DNA of 64,000 bases from Nitrospira defluvii (GCF_905220995.1 NZ_CAJNBJ010000002.1:1-64000); one strand, 5' to 3'; positions 26,901-37,892 are shown, numbered from the stretch's first letter. Notes: generated from the letters alone by a model not told the origin. Program-made: numbers and translations.

Positions 26901-27400
26901 GCGCACTCCTGATCCGGCTGGAGGACATGACGGCGGGTGAGGGATAGGGTCACCCCGGCTTCATAATGACCTCCAGGGATTCTAGTAGCTTCTGCCGGAG
27001 CGGCAGGCCTAGTCAAGCGGAGGAAAACCGGCCAGGCAAGCCGGCCAACCGCATCAGGATCGAGAAGGGGCGATTCTCGCCGCATATCCGGCGCCCTGCA
27101 GGAGAGTACTGGGCACGACCATAGATGCCGTTAGGCCATCAGGAGGGCCTAGGCCTAGGGATTTCCCCAACGCCGAATGGTCGGGGACATTATCCTGATC
27201 GCACCCCAGAAGAGCGGCGTGGTATGTCATTCCGCTGGAACAATTACCGCCCGCACAGGCTCCTCGTCACTCACGACAGCGTCACGCGACAGGTCTCCGC
27301 TGCTGGTGCCGGTTCCGCGCGATTGGTGTTGCTGTCGCAGGGACATGAGGTGCCACGAGGCAACCCCGGCACGGATAGCCGCAAGGACATACAGGACTCC
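26901..27400. other. Long gap upstream of the PilZ gene
   Basis: About 500 bp without a supported gene. CCTAGG palindromes recur (about 27148-27157, and again around 27753 and 27822). An in-frame ATG at 27224 could extend the PilZ gene upstream by 59 codons, but it has no ribosome site and adds unnatural sequence. Confidence 0.35.
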
Positions 27401-27724
27401 ATGACCATGATGGTGCACTATCGGGTGTCCCTCTCTGCCAGTTCAACCAGCGCCGGCGAGGGTCGACTACTGGACCTTTCGGCGGAAGGCTGCCGGATCG
27501 AGACACAACAGGAACTGCCCGTCAACACCTACCTTTCGCTGCGGCTGATCATTTCACCAAAAGAGATGCCGGTCCTCGTGGATCTGGCCGCCGTGCGATG
27601 GAGCCGTGGAACCGTTTGCGGCATCCACTTTCTCTCTCTCCAGCCGTTACAGACCGCACGGCTGAAAACCTTTCTCGCCTCCGCCACGCCACCCAGTCCC
27701 CCGAACACCCCCGACCAAGGCTAG
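27401..27724 (+). CDS. Single PilZ-domain protein
   Basis: ATG 27401 follows CAGGA at five bases. The 107-aa product is essentially one PilZ domain, the c-di-GMP receptor fold. The D/N-x-S-x-x-G motif is LDLSAEGC and the strand pattern ends VRWSRGTVCGIHFLSL. The first PilZ motif (R-x3-R) is weak: only one Arg is seen in VHYRVSLSA, so c-di-GMP binding may be reduced. It precedes a SatP transporter by 140 bp. Confidence 0.75.
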   Translation: MTMMVHYRVSLSASSTSAGEGRLLDLSAEGCRIETQQELPVNTYLSLRLIISPKEMPVLVDLAAVRWSRGTVCGIHFLSLQPLQTARLKTFLASATPPSPPNTPDQG

Positions 27725-27863
27725 GTCGTCTGCACCCAGACTCTCGCGCCCCCCTAGGATTTTCCCTTGCCTTTTTTGTGCCGCTCTTGCATTCTTGGTC
27801 CGCCCCTAGAGATAACCCTAGGTCAATCCAAAGTCCCATCGACCACCCGAGAGGAACGATGTC

Positions 27864-28481
27864 ATGAACGAAGAAAATCAGATTCGGCGCATAGACGTGC
27901 TGGCAATCGGTCTTTTCGGACTGGCGGTCGGCGCACTGACGCTCGGGGTAGCGCAGCTTGGTTGGATTCAGCACAAAAACATGGTGGGAGCCCTGGTAAT
28001 CGCTCTGATCTTCGGCGGGGTGGTGCAAGTCCTCGCCGGCATTACCGACATTCGCTACAACGAACAATTGGGCGGCACCGCGTTAACGATGTACGGGTTC
28101 CTCTGGATCACGCTTTGCACCGTCAAACTCGTGAGCGCCAACACCACGTTTCAATTCGATGCCGTGTTGTATGCCCCGATCAATCTGGTTTACGCGGTCT
28201 TCTCTGCCGTCATGATTTTTCTGACAGCCTACCGGAATCTCACACTCAGCGCCCTGCACGTCATCATTACCCTGACGTTTCTAGCGACCACCTTCGCCCG
28301 CCTGGACTTCATCAGCGAGTTATTGCCGGGATGGGGCCATATCATCGTCGGCCTGATGGCCTTTTATCATGCAGTCGGTAGCCTGACGCAGGCTTTCACG
28401 GGGAGATCCATCCTCCCACTCGGGCCACCGCTCCTGTTTCACACACACAAGCACGTTCATTCAATCGCCAAGGTGATGTAA
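27864..28481 (+). CDS. SatP/YaaH-family acetate-succinate transporter
   Basis: The 205-aa protein has six hydrophobic helices. GGVVQVLAGITD, then NEQLGGTALTMYGFLWITL and a final GRSILPLGPP, match the GPR1/FUN34/YaaH family. The signature NPAPLGL near the start is replaced by FGLAVGALTLG, so substrate range may differ. AGAGGAACG lies upstream of the ATG. It converges on the SDR gene with a 4-bp gap. Confidence 0.82.
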   Translation: MNEENQIRRIDVLAIGLFGLAVGALTLGVAQLGWIQHKNMVGALVIALIFGGVVQVLAGITDIRYNEQLGGTALTMYGFLWITLCTVKLVSANTTFQFDAVLYAPINLVYAVFSAVMIFLTAYRNLTLSALHVIITLTFLATTFARLDFISELLPGWGHIIVGLMAFYHAVGSLTQAFTGRSILPLGPPLLFHTHKHVHSIAKVM

Positions 28482-28485
28482 GCCG

Positions 28486-29205
28486 CTACCAATCCGCGCC
28501 GAGCCGATCGACCACGATCTGGTGCACGACCGCCTGCGGCCCAAGACAGGCCAAATAGAGAGCCGTTTCGGCGATATCGAAGGGATCGATCTTGTCGCTG
28601 GCAGCTCTCACGTCCGCCGTCGCATCCACTAGTTCGTCGGCCACGCCGCCAGGACAAATGGCGCTGGCCTTGATGCGGTGCTCGCGGCCCTCATCAGCCA
28701 GCGACTTCGTCAGTGCCATGATCGCATGTTTCGATGCACTGTAGGTGCCGGTTCCCCGCCAAGCCTGCACACCGGCCACACTCGACATATTGATGATCGT
28801 ACCTCCTCCCTGCTGTTTCATCTGGGCAAATCCCGCACGACAGCAGAAGAAGGTGCCGCGCACGTTGGTCCGCATCACCTCATCAAACTCGTCAGTGGTG
28901 GTGTCCGCAATCCACCGGCCACCGAAAATTCCGGCATTGTTTACGAGGATATCGAGCCGCTGATAGCGACGAACGGTCTCCGCGACCAGCTGCTCGACTT
29001 GCGACTCCTCGGCCACATCGGTTTGGAACGCCACCGCCCTCCCGCCGCCCGCTTCAATTTCCACGACGGTTTCTTGGCACTTATCGAGTCGTCGCGCCGC
29101 GACGATCACCGTCGCCCCTTCCTGAGCAAACCGTAAGGCAATCGCCTTGCCGATGCCGCTGCTGCTGCCGGTCACAATCGCGATCTTGTCTTTCAGATGT
29201 GCCAT
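28486..29205 (-). CDS. Short-chain dehydrogenase/reductase
   Basis: ATG 29205 (MAHLKDKIAIVTG) has AGAGGA upstream; the longer frame from 29268 is rejected. The 239-aa SDR has TGSSSGIG (residues 11-18) for NAD(P) binding, NNAGIFGG, the catalytic Ser in INMSSVAG and the YSASK Tyr/Lys pair. Arg residues after strand 2 (AARRLDK) hint at NADP(H). The substrate is unknown. Confidence 0.87.
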   Translation of the reverse strand: MAHLKDKIAIVTGSSSGIGKAIALRFAQEGATVIVAARRLDKCQETVVEIEAGGGRAVAFQTDVAEESQVEQLVAETVRRYQRLDILVNNAGIFGGRWIADTTTDEFDEVMRTNVRGTFFCCRAGFAQMKQQGGGTIINMSSVAGVQAWRGTGTYSASKHAIMALTKSLADEGREHRIKASAICPGGVADELVDATADVRAASDKIDPFDIAETALYLACLGPQAVVHQIVVDRLGADW

Positions 29206-29361
29206 ATTCGTTCCTCTCGTTGCGCATGCTCTCCCACCCGTCGATGGACGCTTCTGCATCGCCCCCACTCACGATCGACGTAGGTTAGGGCACCTTGTGG
29301 TCACGGAACAAGATCCGCCGAGGAAAAAGAAAGTGGTTACCACCAAGAGGAGAGGAGACGT

Positions 29362-32300
29362 TCAGCGACTGCTGTAGAGACCCTTTCTGAGCCATCGTCG
29401 CAAGATCGCCTCAAGCAGGTTGAATTGCAGGGGTTTGATCAGGCAGTCATCCATTCCAGCCGCCATCCATTTCTCTCGATCACTAGGCTGGGCGAGGCCG
29501 GTCAACGCGATGATGGGCACCCGAGGACGCTGGCCTTGGCTGCGTCGAATCATGGCGGCTGCCTGGTACCCCCCTAGATCGGGCATCTGGCAATCCATGA
29601 AAATCAGATCGTAGGCAGTCGTCTGTGCGGCCGCGATGGCTGCTTGCCCGCTGCCTACCACATCGACTAGGCACCCCAGCCGCTCCAGAAGAGAGACCGC
29701 GATTACTTGGTTGAGTTCCTGATCGTCCACGACCAACAAACGCGGCCGGTCATGATCGGTCTGTTCCTGAAGACTATGACGGGTGATGAGCGGCCGCGTC
29801 GCGCCTTCCTGACCATCGGGCCTGGCCGGGCCCACCTTGAGCAAAGTCGCCAGGCAGCGCCAGAGAGCCGACTGGTGAATCGGCCTGGTCAGATAGGCAG
29901 ACACACCGGCATCCTGAGCCGCTTTTGCATCACCCCGTTGGCCGAAGGCCGTCACCACGATGACCGGAATGTTCCGCAGGACTGGATCGGCCTTCATAGC
30001 CTGAGCGAAGGCAGTCCCGTCGACACCGGACTGTTGCTCCTCAAGAATGGCCAGGTCGAAGGGCCGCTCTTCCAGGACTGCGTTGCGCATGAGGACGACG
30101 GCCTCAGCCCCGTCTTTCACCATAGTCCCCTGCATGCCCCGATCGGCGATGGAACGTAACAGCAACGTCTGGCTCGCCCCCGGCTTCCCCACCAGGCAGA
30201 CGCGCCGACCGTCGAGCGCGGGAAGCAAGGCCGCCTCCCTTTCCCCCGTGGCGGCAGCCTTCGTCAGACGAACCGTGAACCAGAATCGGCTCCCCTTGCC
30301 GCGGGTACTTTCCACCCCGATCTCACCGCCCATCAGTTCCGTCAAACGTTTGCAGATCGCCAGGCCCAGGCCTGTGCCGCCATATTTTCGTGCATTCGAG
30401 CCATCCACCTGGCTGAACGTCTGAAACAACCTGGTCCGGCCTTCCGGGCTGATCCCGATCCCCGTGTCCGTCACCTCCCCACGCAACAACACCTCGTTGC
30501 CCGTCTCCTGGACCACCGTCAGTCGTAGCACCACTTCCCCGGAATCGGTGAATTTGACGGCGTTCCCGAGCAGGTTCGTGAACACCTGCCGCAAACGGCC
30601 GGGGTCCCCGCAGACGGCCGACGGCACCGCCGCATCAACGAGCCCCACCAGGTCGAGCCCCTTGCGCTGGGCTTGCTCCGCGAGCAGATCCAGCGTGTCC
30701 TCGATCAGGTTTCGCAGATCAAAATCGACCCGTTCCAAGATCAGGCGCCCGGCCTCGATTTTTGAGAAATCAAGAATGTCGTTAATGATCATGAGCAGGT
30801 GGTCGCCGCAGTTACGAACCGTCTCCGCATACTCCCGTTGCTCTGCGGTCAAGACGGTCTCGAGAAGCAGCCCGTTCATTCCGATCACACCGTTCATCGG
30901 AGTCCGGATTTCATGACTCATCGTCGCCAGAAATTCCGACTTGAGCCTCGCCGCTTCCATCGCCTGGTCGCGGGCCTGAGCTAAGGCGACTTCAGCCTGT
31001 TTGCGCTCAGTGATATCCGTGGCGACCCCGCCGATTCCATAGGGGACCCCGTCGAGATTCATGAGAGGGAATTTAAAGACGATGCTCGTGTGTGGACCGT
31101 CGTCGTGAAGCGCCACCTCCTCAAACTGGAGCGCGTGTTTCGTCTCAAACACCAAGCGGTCGTTCGCCCGGAAAGTAGCGGCCTGAGCGGCTGGAAACAG
31201 CTCCGCATCCGTCCTGCCGATAGTCTGCTCGCGGGTAAGGTGGAATGTGTGCTCAAACTGTCGGTTGATGTCGAGGTACCGGCCCTCAGGATCCTTGAGA
31301 AAAATAAGTGCGGGGCTGTGATCAAGAATGGCCCGCAGCTGCGCCTCACTGCCCGCAAGTTTCAGCTCCATTTCTTTCCGGGCCGTGATATCCATAACGG
31401 TGCCCAACATGCGACTGGGCATGCCGTCGGCCCCATGCAGCACATCGCCCCGGCACGCCACCCAATGTACCGTCCCATCAAGCCAGACAATGCGATGTTC
31501 GATCCGGTATTCCGCATTCGTCTCCATGGACTGCGCGATGGCCAGGAGCAGGCGGTCACGGTCCTGTGGATGGACCAGGTTCAGATAGGCCTCATAGGTG
31601 CCGGCAAAGGACCCGCGGGAGAAGCCGAAGATCGCAGACACATTGTCCGACCATTGCACGGCATTTGAGCGGATATCCCAATCCCAAATCCCCAATTGCG
31701 CCGCCTTTAGGGCAAGACGCAGCCGCTCTTCACTCACCTGCAAGGCCGCTTCCGCTCGCTTCCGGTCCGTCACATCGATGGCGACGCCGCCGACATAATG
31801 CTTCCCTGCCCGATCCTGAAACGGAAATTTGAACGACCACCAGTCGCGGAGGGTTCCGTCCGGATCCGGAGCGGCTTCCACGAATTCCTTCGGCAGACCG
31901 TCTGCCAGCACCGCCTGATCGTGCTTCTGAAGCCGCTGAGCGATCTCGCGGGGAAACATCTCCCCAGCCGTCCGTCCCAACCACTGCTCCTGCGTGAGCT
32001 GAAATCGGCGCGCGAAGACCTGGTTCACATAGACATGCCGGCCTGCCGCATCCTTCATCCACGCAATGGCCGGACTATGGTCCATAAATTCCCTGAACCG
32101 CTCTTCGCTCTGCCGCAAGGCTTCCTCAGCCTGAGTCCGCGCCGCGAGGTCCTGCGCACGGTCGCGCGCCGTATCCGCTATCTCACGCTCCAACGCACGC
32201 ATGCGCTTGGCGAGCGACAGGACCGCAGGGGCCACCATCAGCGAGATGAGGCCTGCCGTAAAGGGATAATCCCAGGTGATATGTCCGTGAATAAGTCGAC

Positions 32301-32394
32301 TGATGAGGAGACTAAAGAGGCAGGAAAGCACAACCGCGACCAGGACGAAGCGCCAAAGGCTTCCGTGGCCGAACCGGATCAGCAAAGACGCCAT
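29362..32394 (-). CDS. Hybrid sensor histidine kinase with three PAS domains and two receivers
   Basis: The 1010-aa protein has two N-terminal membrane helices (about residues 12-34 and 40-62), a short linker, then three PAS/PAC domains (about 92-215, 215-340 and 345-468). HisKA carries the phospho-acceptor His in [13 protein letters not shown]; HATPase_c has N (LLGNAVKF) and G boxes ([14 protein letters not shown]). The first receiver is degenerate: its Asp region reads AILEEQQSG and its Lys is Arg (YLTRPI). The second is canonical (VVDDQ, FMDCQMP, LIKPL). No response regulator gene is adjacent, so the output partner is unknown. Confidence 0.92.
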   Translation of the reverse strand: MASLLIRFGHGSLWRFVLVAVVLSCLFSLLISRLIHGHITWDYPFTAGLISLMVAPAVLSLAKRMRALEREIADTARDRAQDLAARTQAEEALRQSEERFREFMDHSPAIAWMKDAAGRHVYVNQVFARRFQLTQEQWLGRTAGEMFPREIAQRLQKHDQAVLADGLPKEFVEAAPDPDGTLRDWWSFKFPFQDRAGKHYVGGVAIDVTDRKRAEAALQVSEERLRLALKAAQLGIWDWDIRSNAVQWSDNVSAIFGFSRGSFAGTYEAYLNLVHPQDRDRLLLAIAQSMETNAEYRIEHRIVWLDGTVHWVACRGDVLHGADGMPSRMLGTVMDITARKEMELKLAGSEAQLRAILDHSPALIFLKDPEGRYLDINRQFEHTFHLTREQTIGRTDAELFPAAQAATFRANDRLVFETKHALQFEEVALHDDGPHTSIVFKFPLMNLDGVPYGIGGVATDITERKQAEVALAQARDQAMEAARLKSEFLATMSHEIRTPMNGVIGMNGLLLETVLTAEQREYAETVRNCGDHLLMIINDILDFSKIEAGRLILERVDFDLRNLIEDTLDLLAEQAQRKGLDLVGLVDAAVPSAVCGDPGRLRQVFTNLLGNAVKFTDSGEVVLRLTVVQETGNEVLLRGEVTDTGIGISPEGRTRLFQTFSQVDGSNARKYGGTGLGLAICKRLTELMGGEIGVESTRGKGSRFWFTVRLTKAAATGEREAALLPALDGRRVCLVGKPGASQTLLLRSIADRGMQGTMVKDGAEAVVLMRNAVLEERPFDLAILEEQQSGVDGTAFAQAMKADPVLRNIPVIVVTAFGQRGDAKAAQDAGVSAYLTRPIHQSALWRCLATLLKVGPARPDGQEGATRPLITRHSLQEQTDHDRPRLLVVDDQELNQVIAVSLLERLGCLVDVVGSGQAAIAAAQTTAYDLIFMDCQMPDLGGYQAAAMIRRSQGQRPRVPIIALTGLAQPSDREKWMAAGMDDCLIKPLQFNLLEAILRRWLRKGLYSSR

Positions 32395-32643
32395 ACCTTC
32401 CCGCGATCTTTCAAGAGTGAATCCTCACGCATGAGGTTCCCAGAAGCAGTCGAATCGACATGGCACAATGCCTGTCGGCACCGGTTCGTCGCGGGAGAAT
32501 AGCAGTCTCACCGACGCGTTTCAAATTCTCGATCATGAAGGCCCCTCTTCTGCATCCTCTCTGTCCCAGATCTCTACGGTCGAAACTGAGCAGGCCGGCA
32601 ACAACCGCCTTGAGCGCAGAATCCTGCGTGACTGTTGTTTGTC

Positions 32644-35600
32644 TCACAACGTGTGTGCGACGAAGGCGTGCCGGCCGAGAGCCGCCTTAGCGATGTCCAT
32701 GAGATGGCGGTGGTGCGTGAACAACATGACCTGACTCCCCTCGGCAAAACGAGCCAGGGCCCGCAGGATGTTCGCCGCGCGTTCGTCATCCGAGGTGATC
32801 AGGGTATCATCCAGCACCAGGGGCATGGCCGGATGAGACGGACGCCGCAATTCCAGCGCCGCCAGTCGGAGCGCCAGGTACAATTGATCGGCAGTGCCTT
32901 CGCTCATCTGCTCAATTCCGATCGTCACACCCCCGGCCCGCCGAGCACAGAGCATCGGCTTGTCCCCACGCTCGTCCGTCACCAGCCGTTCGTAGACGCC
33001 GCCCGTCATGAGTGAAAAATAGGTGGACGCGTTGGCCATCATGGGAGCCTGCGCCCGTTCTCGAAAACGGCGCAAGGCTGCCTGGAGCAAGACGCGCGCC
33101 AGTTTCAGCCTGGCCCATGGTCTCAAAGCCGCGCGATACCGGGCCGCGGCGGCTTCCATCGCTTCCCTCGCCAACGCTGCTCGATCAGACGCATCGATGG
33201 CCTCCAACGCCCGGCGAGACTGCTCCTCAGTCCGACGAGCGGTGGATTGCACCTCCTCACTGGTCTTGATGGCGGCACGGCATTGCTCCCGCTGGCTCTC
33301 GATGGTCACCGCGTCACGACCAGCCAGACAATGACGCAATTCTTGCTCCGAACGCGAAGAGGCTGCCGCGAGTTGCTGCTTCACTTGAGCCAACGCCCGG
33401 CCTGCCTCGCGCTTGCGAAACGCCGCCTCTTCACATTGCGGCAACGACTCGACACCTGCAACCCCGGCAGCAGCGCAGAGCCTGGACAGCGTCGCCTGTT
33501 GCGCCGCCTGTTCCAATGCCGCACGCCGTCGCTGATCGACGGCCTTTCGCTGATCACGGATGAGGGTCCCGCGTTCTTGCTCAGCGGCCCTCGCCGCAAT
33601 CAACCTGCCGCGCAAACGATCCGTAAAGTCCTCGACCGCCGCAGGCGCCGGTTCCCCCAGCAAGGCCGCCACCTGCCGCGATTGCGCGACCAGGTCATCG
33701 AGAATGGTCTGCGCCTGTGCCTGCCGCTGGCGCGCCTCACTCAAGGCCGCAGCTTGACGCGCCAGGCTGTCCAATTCATCAAGCCGCACCTTGACGGCAT
33801 CCGGCACCGTCTCGGATGAGAGAAACAGCCGCGTATGCCACTCCCGCAACGCCGCTCGATGATGCTGTAACCTGATCTCGGTCTCGGCGATCGACCGGTT
33901 CACCTGTTCACGTTCGACCCTTCTGGCCTCTGCCGCCTGATGCCTGGCACTCCTTGCCGCATCCGCCTCCACCGCCTGCCGCTCCCACCGCAAGGCGTCC
34001 TCGATCAGCGCCGGTAGAGCTTGCACATGATTCACCGTCAGGTCGCCGACCGCATGCCCTAGCTCAGCAAGCGCACTCGTGAGGATTGAGACCGCGTCGT
34101 TCGTTTCCTCGCGCAGTCGCTCGCGATCAGCTCGAAGGGAACCCACGCGTTCAACCAGACGCAACGCGTCGAGCCTCCGCCCCTGCCATTCCCGTAACGG
34201 CTCCGGAGCCAGGTTCGGTAGCCCCGCGCCTCTTAACCGTCCGGCCCAGGCAATCAGGATGTCTTCACGGCCCCTCGTGAGCGTGGCGATCTGAAGATCG
34301 ATGTCCGCGCTGCGTCTTTCCATCAACTCGATTCGCCCGGAACATTCTTCAAGACCGGCCGCTCGTTTCGCATCGGCGCGCAAGAGATCCGCTTGCCGAT
34401 CCGCCTCGCCTACCGCCGCCTCGAAGGTCTCAGGGACGATCCTGGTCGTATCGAATCCCAGCGCCAGTTGATCGCGGTCCTGCACCAGATCGATGTAGGC
34501 GCGCCGGATGGCGGCCCAGGTTTCGTCACGTCTGACGCGGGCCTGACGCAACGTCTCCGCCGTCACCACCTCGCCCTCGGCGGCCAGTTGCCTCAGTCGC
34601 ACTCGTTGTCCTTCCAGGTCGCGCTCCAACCGTTGCCGTTCCTCCAGCAACGTGCGCATCTGTTCATCCGAGTCGGCCAGGTCTTTTCTGGTCTGGGCAA
34701 TCTGCGCATCTAGAAGAGGTTGTGTGGACCGCAACGCCCGATCGGACGGGAGGCCGACATCGGACAACGCCTGTTCCAGGGCCGGTTCAAGTTCACGGAG
34801 CTGCCGTTCCAATTCTCCATACCGCCGAACCACGTCACCCAGCGACTGCGCCTGCCGAAGGGCAGACGTGAGGCGCAATTTGGCAGCAGGATCATCCATG
34901 GGTGCTGAGATATCCCGATCCGCCTGCATCGCCTCGTCAAGCCGGCCTGCATGCTGGCGGTAATCCTCCAGTCGGTCGTTCAATCGACTCACCTGTGCCA
35001 GGTGATCGTCCAATACGAGTCGATCGGCGGCGGCAGGTACGGCTTCCAGCAATTGTCGCAATGCATGCCCAGGGGCCAGGCGCGCAGCGGATAGGGCAAG
35101 ATCGGTCTCCAGCGCGGTGATCACCGCGGTACTCTGTTGCACCTCGGTCCGATGGCCGGCGGCCGCAGCCACCGACGTTGCCAACCGTTCGATCGCCCCC
35201 GCATGTGTAATCAACAGTGGCTCCACGACCAACGCCTTCAGCGCGAGCGCGCAACGTTCCTCCTCCGCCTCCGCCTCTCTGAGGCTGCGTTGCGCATGAT
35301 CCAGCGCCTGTACCGCCGCCAGCCGTTCCTCCCTGGCCTGCTCGGGCAAATCAGGAACTCCGGTCAACGAGGCCAGGAGCGCCGAGACGGCCGCATGCTC
35401 TCGCAACAGGGGCTCGACCGTGCGCAGCTCGGTCAGCTCATGCTCCTGACGACGCAACGTCTCCAGCGTGCGAGTGACCTCCGCCAACGCCGAGACAGCC
35501 GCTTCATGCGCACGATTCAAGGTCTGCCATTCCGCCGGCCTCGTCTGCGCGTCTCGCCAGATCTGCCGCTGCTCATCGAGCCGACGGCGCGCCTCATTGA

Positions 35601-36174
35601 TCACCGCGTTCTGCGCCCGGCCATGCGAACTGTAGAGTTTCTTCGCATCGACCTCCAACGAATCCAACAACCTCGCGATCCCGCCCGTTCCCGCGCTGGC
35701 CTCGAATAGAGCCGCCCCCACATCGCCCTCGCCGAGCAACAGGACCTGGCCGCCTTCGCGCAACCGGGCATGGTTGAGGCCGAACATGGCTTCGAATTCC
35801 CCCCGGTTCATCCCGCCGGTCAATTCAAGTTCATACGTGCCCGCCATGGGAAGGGCCGCGTCCGCCTGTTCCGTCTCGAGGTTGAGCCGCGAGAGGGTGG
35901 CCCCCTTGCCCTTGCGCCGCACAAACCCGACTCGTTCACCGGTCTGCGTGACAAAAATCCCGCCGATGCGCAAGTCGCCCGCCGCATGGACAAAATCATC
36001 AGGGCTGCGCAGGGGAATGCCGAATCGCAGATCGATCATGGCGCGTAAGGCCGACGACTTGCCTGCTTCGTTGGGGCCGTAAATCAGATGGAGATCGACA
36101 GGACCGGTCGAGAAATCCAAGGTCTTGGCAGTGAAGGGGCCAAACGCCTGGAGCAGAAGCTTGAGTAGTTTCAT
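32644..36174 (-). CDS. YhaN-like SMC/SbcC-type ATPase
   Basis: The 1176-aa protein starts MKLLKLLLQAFGPF with Walker A GPNEAGKSS (about residues 34-42), has long coiled-coil arms over 200-1000, and a C-terminal ABC half with the GIEQMSEGTADQLYLALRLA signature and Walker B PLVLDDTL. This is the architecture of YhaN/SbcC double-strand-break repair ATPases. Its start overlaps the end of the nuclease gene by four bases, so the two proteins are made together as an SbcCD-like complex. Confidence 0.88.
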   Translation of the reverse strand: MKLLKLLLQAFGPFTAKTLDFSTGPVDLHLIYGPNEAGKSSALRAMIDLRFGIPLRSPDDFVHAAGDLRIGGIFVTQTGERVGFVRRKGKGATLSRLNLETEQADAALPMAGTYELELTGGMNRGEFEAMFGLNHARLREGGQVLLLGEGDVGAALFEASAGTGGIARLLDSLEVDAKKLYSSHGRAQNAVINEARRRLDEQRQIWRDAQTRPAEWQTLNRAHEAAVSALAEVTRTLETLRRQEHELTELRTVEPLLREHAAVSALLASLTGVPDLPEQAREERLAAVQALDHAQRSLREAEAEEERCALALKALVVEPLLITHAGAIERLATSVAAAAGHRTEVQQSTAVITALETDLALSAARLAPGHALRQLLEAVPAAADRLVLDDHLAQVSRLNDRLEDYRQHAGRLDEAMQADRDISAPMDDPAAKLRLTSALRQAQSLGDVVRRYGELERQLRELEPALEQALSDVGLPSDRALRSTQPLLDAQIAQTRKDLADSDEQMRTLLEERQRLERDLEGQRVRLRQLAAEGEVVTAETLRQARVRRDETWAAIRRAYIDLVQDRDQLALGFDTTRIVPETFEAAVGEADRQADLLRADAKRAAGLEECSGRIELMERRSADIDLQIATLTRGREDILIAWAGRLRGAGLPNLAPEPLREWQGRRLDALRLVERVGSLRADRERLREETNDAVSILTSALAELGHAVGDLTVNHVQALPALIEDALRWERQAVEADAARSARHQAAEARRVEREQVNRSIAETEIRLQHHRAALREWHTRLFLSSETVPDAVKVRLDELDSLARQAAALSEARQRQAQAQTILDDLVAQSRQVAALLGEPAPAAVEDFTDRLRGRLIAARAAEQERGTLIRDQRKAVDQRRRAALEQAAQQATLSRLCAAAGVAGVESLPQCEEAAFRKREAGRALAQVKQQLAAASSRSEQELRHCLAGRDAVTIESQREQCRAAIKTSEEVQSTARRTEEQSRRALEAIDASDRAALAREAMEAAAARYRAALRPWARLKLARVLLQAALRRFRERAQAPMMANASTYFSLMTGGVYERLVTDERGDKPMLCARRAGGVTIGIEQMSEGTADQLYLALRLAALELRRPSHPAMPLVLDDTLITSDDERAANILRALARFAEGSQVMLFTHHRHLMDIAKAALGRHAFVAHTL

Positions 36175-37430
36175 CGATCCGCACCGGAATCGGTCAGGCG
36201 CGCCAAGACCGTCGCCTCGGCATCCATCAGGAGGGACCTCAATTCCACCGGGTCGTCGAGCCTCGGCACATCGCCGACCGCCACCTCCTGCGGGACAGAG
36301 CCGAGCAGATCACCGAGTTCGTCCTGCGCCAGCTGGAGCAACTCCGCCTCGTCCCCGGCAATCGAATCCACGAGCCGGACCAGCTCACCCACGGCATCCT
36401 GACGCTCTGCGGCCCTGCCGCGATCCAGCGGCGTGGTGAGTTCCAACCGCACCTGCTCGATCCAAATTTCCGCCTCGCCGATATCCTGCGCCGCGCCGTA
36501 CATGGCCGCGGCCAACGTGCCGGGCTGTGCCGCCTCCAGCCGGTGCAACTCCGTCGAGCCGGTCAGGGTCACGCGCACCGCGTGCAGGCGATCTCCGGCG
36601 CCCGCGAGCACAGGGTCGAGCGCCCGCCGAAAGGCCTCGCCCAACGCATCGAGCCGGTGAAGCCCATCGAGCGGCACAGCCACCTGACTCCAACGAACGA
36701 CATCCAGCGCCAGGAACTCGCTCTCGATGCCCCCCGCCTCGACCGTCACCAGCTCGCAGCCTTTCGCACCGGTCTCCTTCGCATGGCGCCCCTGCAAGTT
36801 GCCGGGGAACACGATGCGCGGGCGCTCAGCGATCACTTCGCGCGCATGCACATGGCCAAGAGCCCAGTAGTCATAGCCCTTGTTGATCAACGTCGGCGAA
36901 TCCGTCGGCGCATAGGTATCGTGCCCGGCGCGCCCCGTCAGACTCGTGTGCAACAGGCCGATATTGAAAAACCCGGGCACCGGCGGAGGGTAAGACGGAA
37001 CCAGGTCTTCATCGACAGCCCGCTCCGGAAAGCTGCGGCCGTGAATCGCCACCGAAAGGTCGTCGAGTCGAATCGTCTGGGCGGTACGGGAGGAGAAAAC
37101 CGTCACATGCTGCGGCAGAACCAACTGCTTCGAGATCACCCCCTGCGCATCGTGATTGCCCTGGACGATGAACACCCGAATGCCCGCCCGCCCGAGGCGA
37201 ACCAGCTGCTCGCGAAAGAAGAGGCCCGTATGGAAGTCCTGCCAGTCGCAGTCGTAGATGTCCCCGGCGAACAATACGAAATCCACCCGCTCCGCCAACG
37301 CCCGATCCACGAGACGCTCGAACGCACTTCGCGTCGCCGTTCGTAACCGCGCCACGGGCGCGCCATCGTACCGGTCGAGGCCTCGCAGGGGACTATCGAT
37401 ATGAAGATCAGCCGCGTGGATAAAGCGCAT
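36171..37430 (-). CDS. YhaO-like (SbcD/Mre11-type) DNA repair exonuclease
   Basis: The 419-aa calcineurin-like metallophosphoesterase has all metal motifs: DLHIDSP, AGDIYDCDW, QGNHDAQ and LLHTS, then LGHVHA. The C-terminal 170 residues form a capping/dimer region. It is the nuclease partner of the ATPase encoded immediately downstream with an ATGA overlap, an arrangement like B. subtilis yhaO-yhaN. Confidence 0.9.
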   Translation of the reverse strand: MRFIHAADLHIDSPLRGLDRYDGAPVARLRTATRSAFERLVDRALAERVDFVLFAGDIYDCDWQDFHTGLFFREQLVRLGRAGIRVFIVQGNHDAQGVISKQLVLPQHVTVFSSRTAQTIRLDDLSVAIHGRSFPERAVDEDLVPSYPPPVPGFFNIGLLHTSLTGRAGHDTYAPTDSPTLINKGYDYWALGHVHAREVIAERPRIVFPGNLQGRHAKETGAKGCELVTVEAGGIESEFLALDVVRWSQVAVPLDGLHRLDALGEAFRRALDPVLAGAGDRLHAVRVTLTGSTELHRLEAAQPGTLAAAMYGAAQDIGEAEIWIEQVRLELTTPLDRGRAAERQDAVGELVRLVDSIAGDEAELLQLAQDELGDLLGSVPQEVAVGDVPRLDDPVELRSLLMDAEATVLARLTDSGADR

Positions 37431-37624
37431 GACGCATTGGGGTCCGAGGTTGTCTGATCACCGCCACGTCGTACGCCGTATGAGTTCCCGACGGGCGAGA
37501 TGAACGCAGCGCGATCACGCATGATACGCGAGTGGCGAGGTCCTCACAATGCCGGCGCGTGGCTGTGCTTGTGACGATCCGAGTCCCGGCCCGCCGGAGT
37601 CCGGCGGGCCGGGACAGAACCGGC

Positions 37625-37786
37625 TTACCGTCCCGCGGTTCGCTTGCGGCAACCACATTGGCAATTGATCAGCGCGCAGCGACAGGCATTGGCCTGGCAC
37701 CCGCAGGAACAAGACGCGCAATCGCAGGTTCCGCAACAGTCTGCCTTTGCGATCTTCTGCGAGGTGGATTTTTTCATATCGGCCAT
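37625..37786 (-). CDS. Metallothionein-like cysteine-rich protein, 53 aa
   Basis: ATG 37786 has AAAGGAG at ideal spacing. The 53-aa product has a basic 16-residue start (MADMKKSTSQ...) and then twelve Cys between residues 17 and 46, in CC, C-x2-C and repeated C-x-C patterns (CCGTCDCASCSCGC, then CRC and CQCGC), with no aromatic residues. This is a metallothionein-type metal-binding composition, although it matches no family I can name. It is divergent from a sigma factor gene with a similar cysteine tail; a perfect inverted repeat lies between them. Confidence 0.65.
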   Translation of the reverse strand: MADMKKSTSQKIAKADCCGTCDCASCSCGCQANACRCALINCQCGCRKRTAGR

Positions 37787-37804
37787 GGTCGGTCTCCTTT
37801 GATA

Positions 37805-37828
37805 TGACGACGCGTGATTGCGTCGTCA
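37805..37828. promoter_or_regulatory. Perfect inverted repeat between the metallothionein-like and sigma factor genes
   Basis: TGACGACGC and GCGTCGTCA, separated by six bases, form a perfect 9-bp inverted repeat. It starts 19 bp upstream of the cysteine-rich gene and 65 bp upstream of the sigma factor gene. It could be an operator for a dimeric regulator shared by both units. GAAACC at 37851-37856 could be an ECF-type -35 for the sigma gene, with no clear -10. Confidence 0.5.
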
Positions 37829-37892
37829 CAGAGGCTGACGGAGTGATCCCCGAAACCTTACAGTTCGCCGGAGAGTTTGGTAAGCTGCCGTC

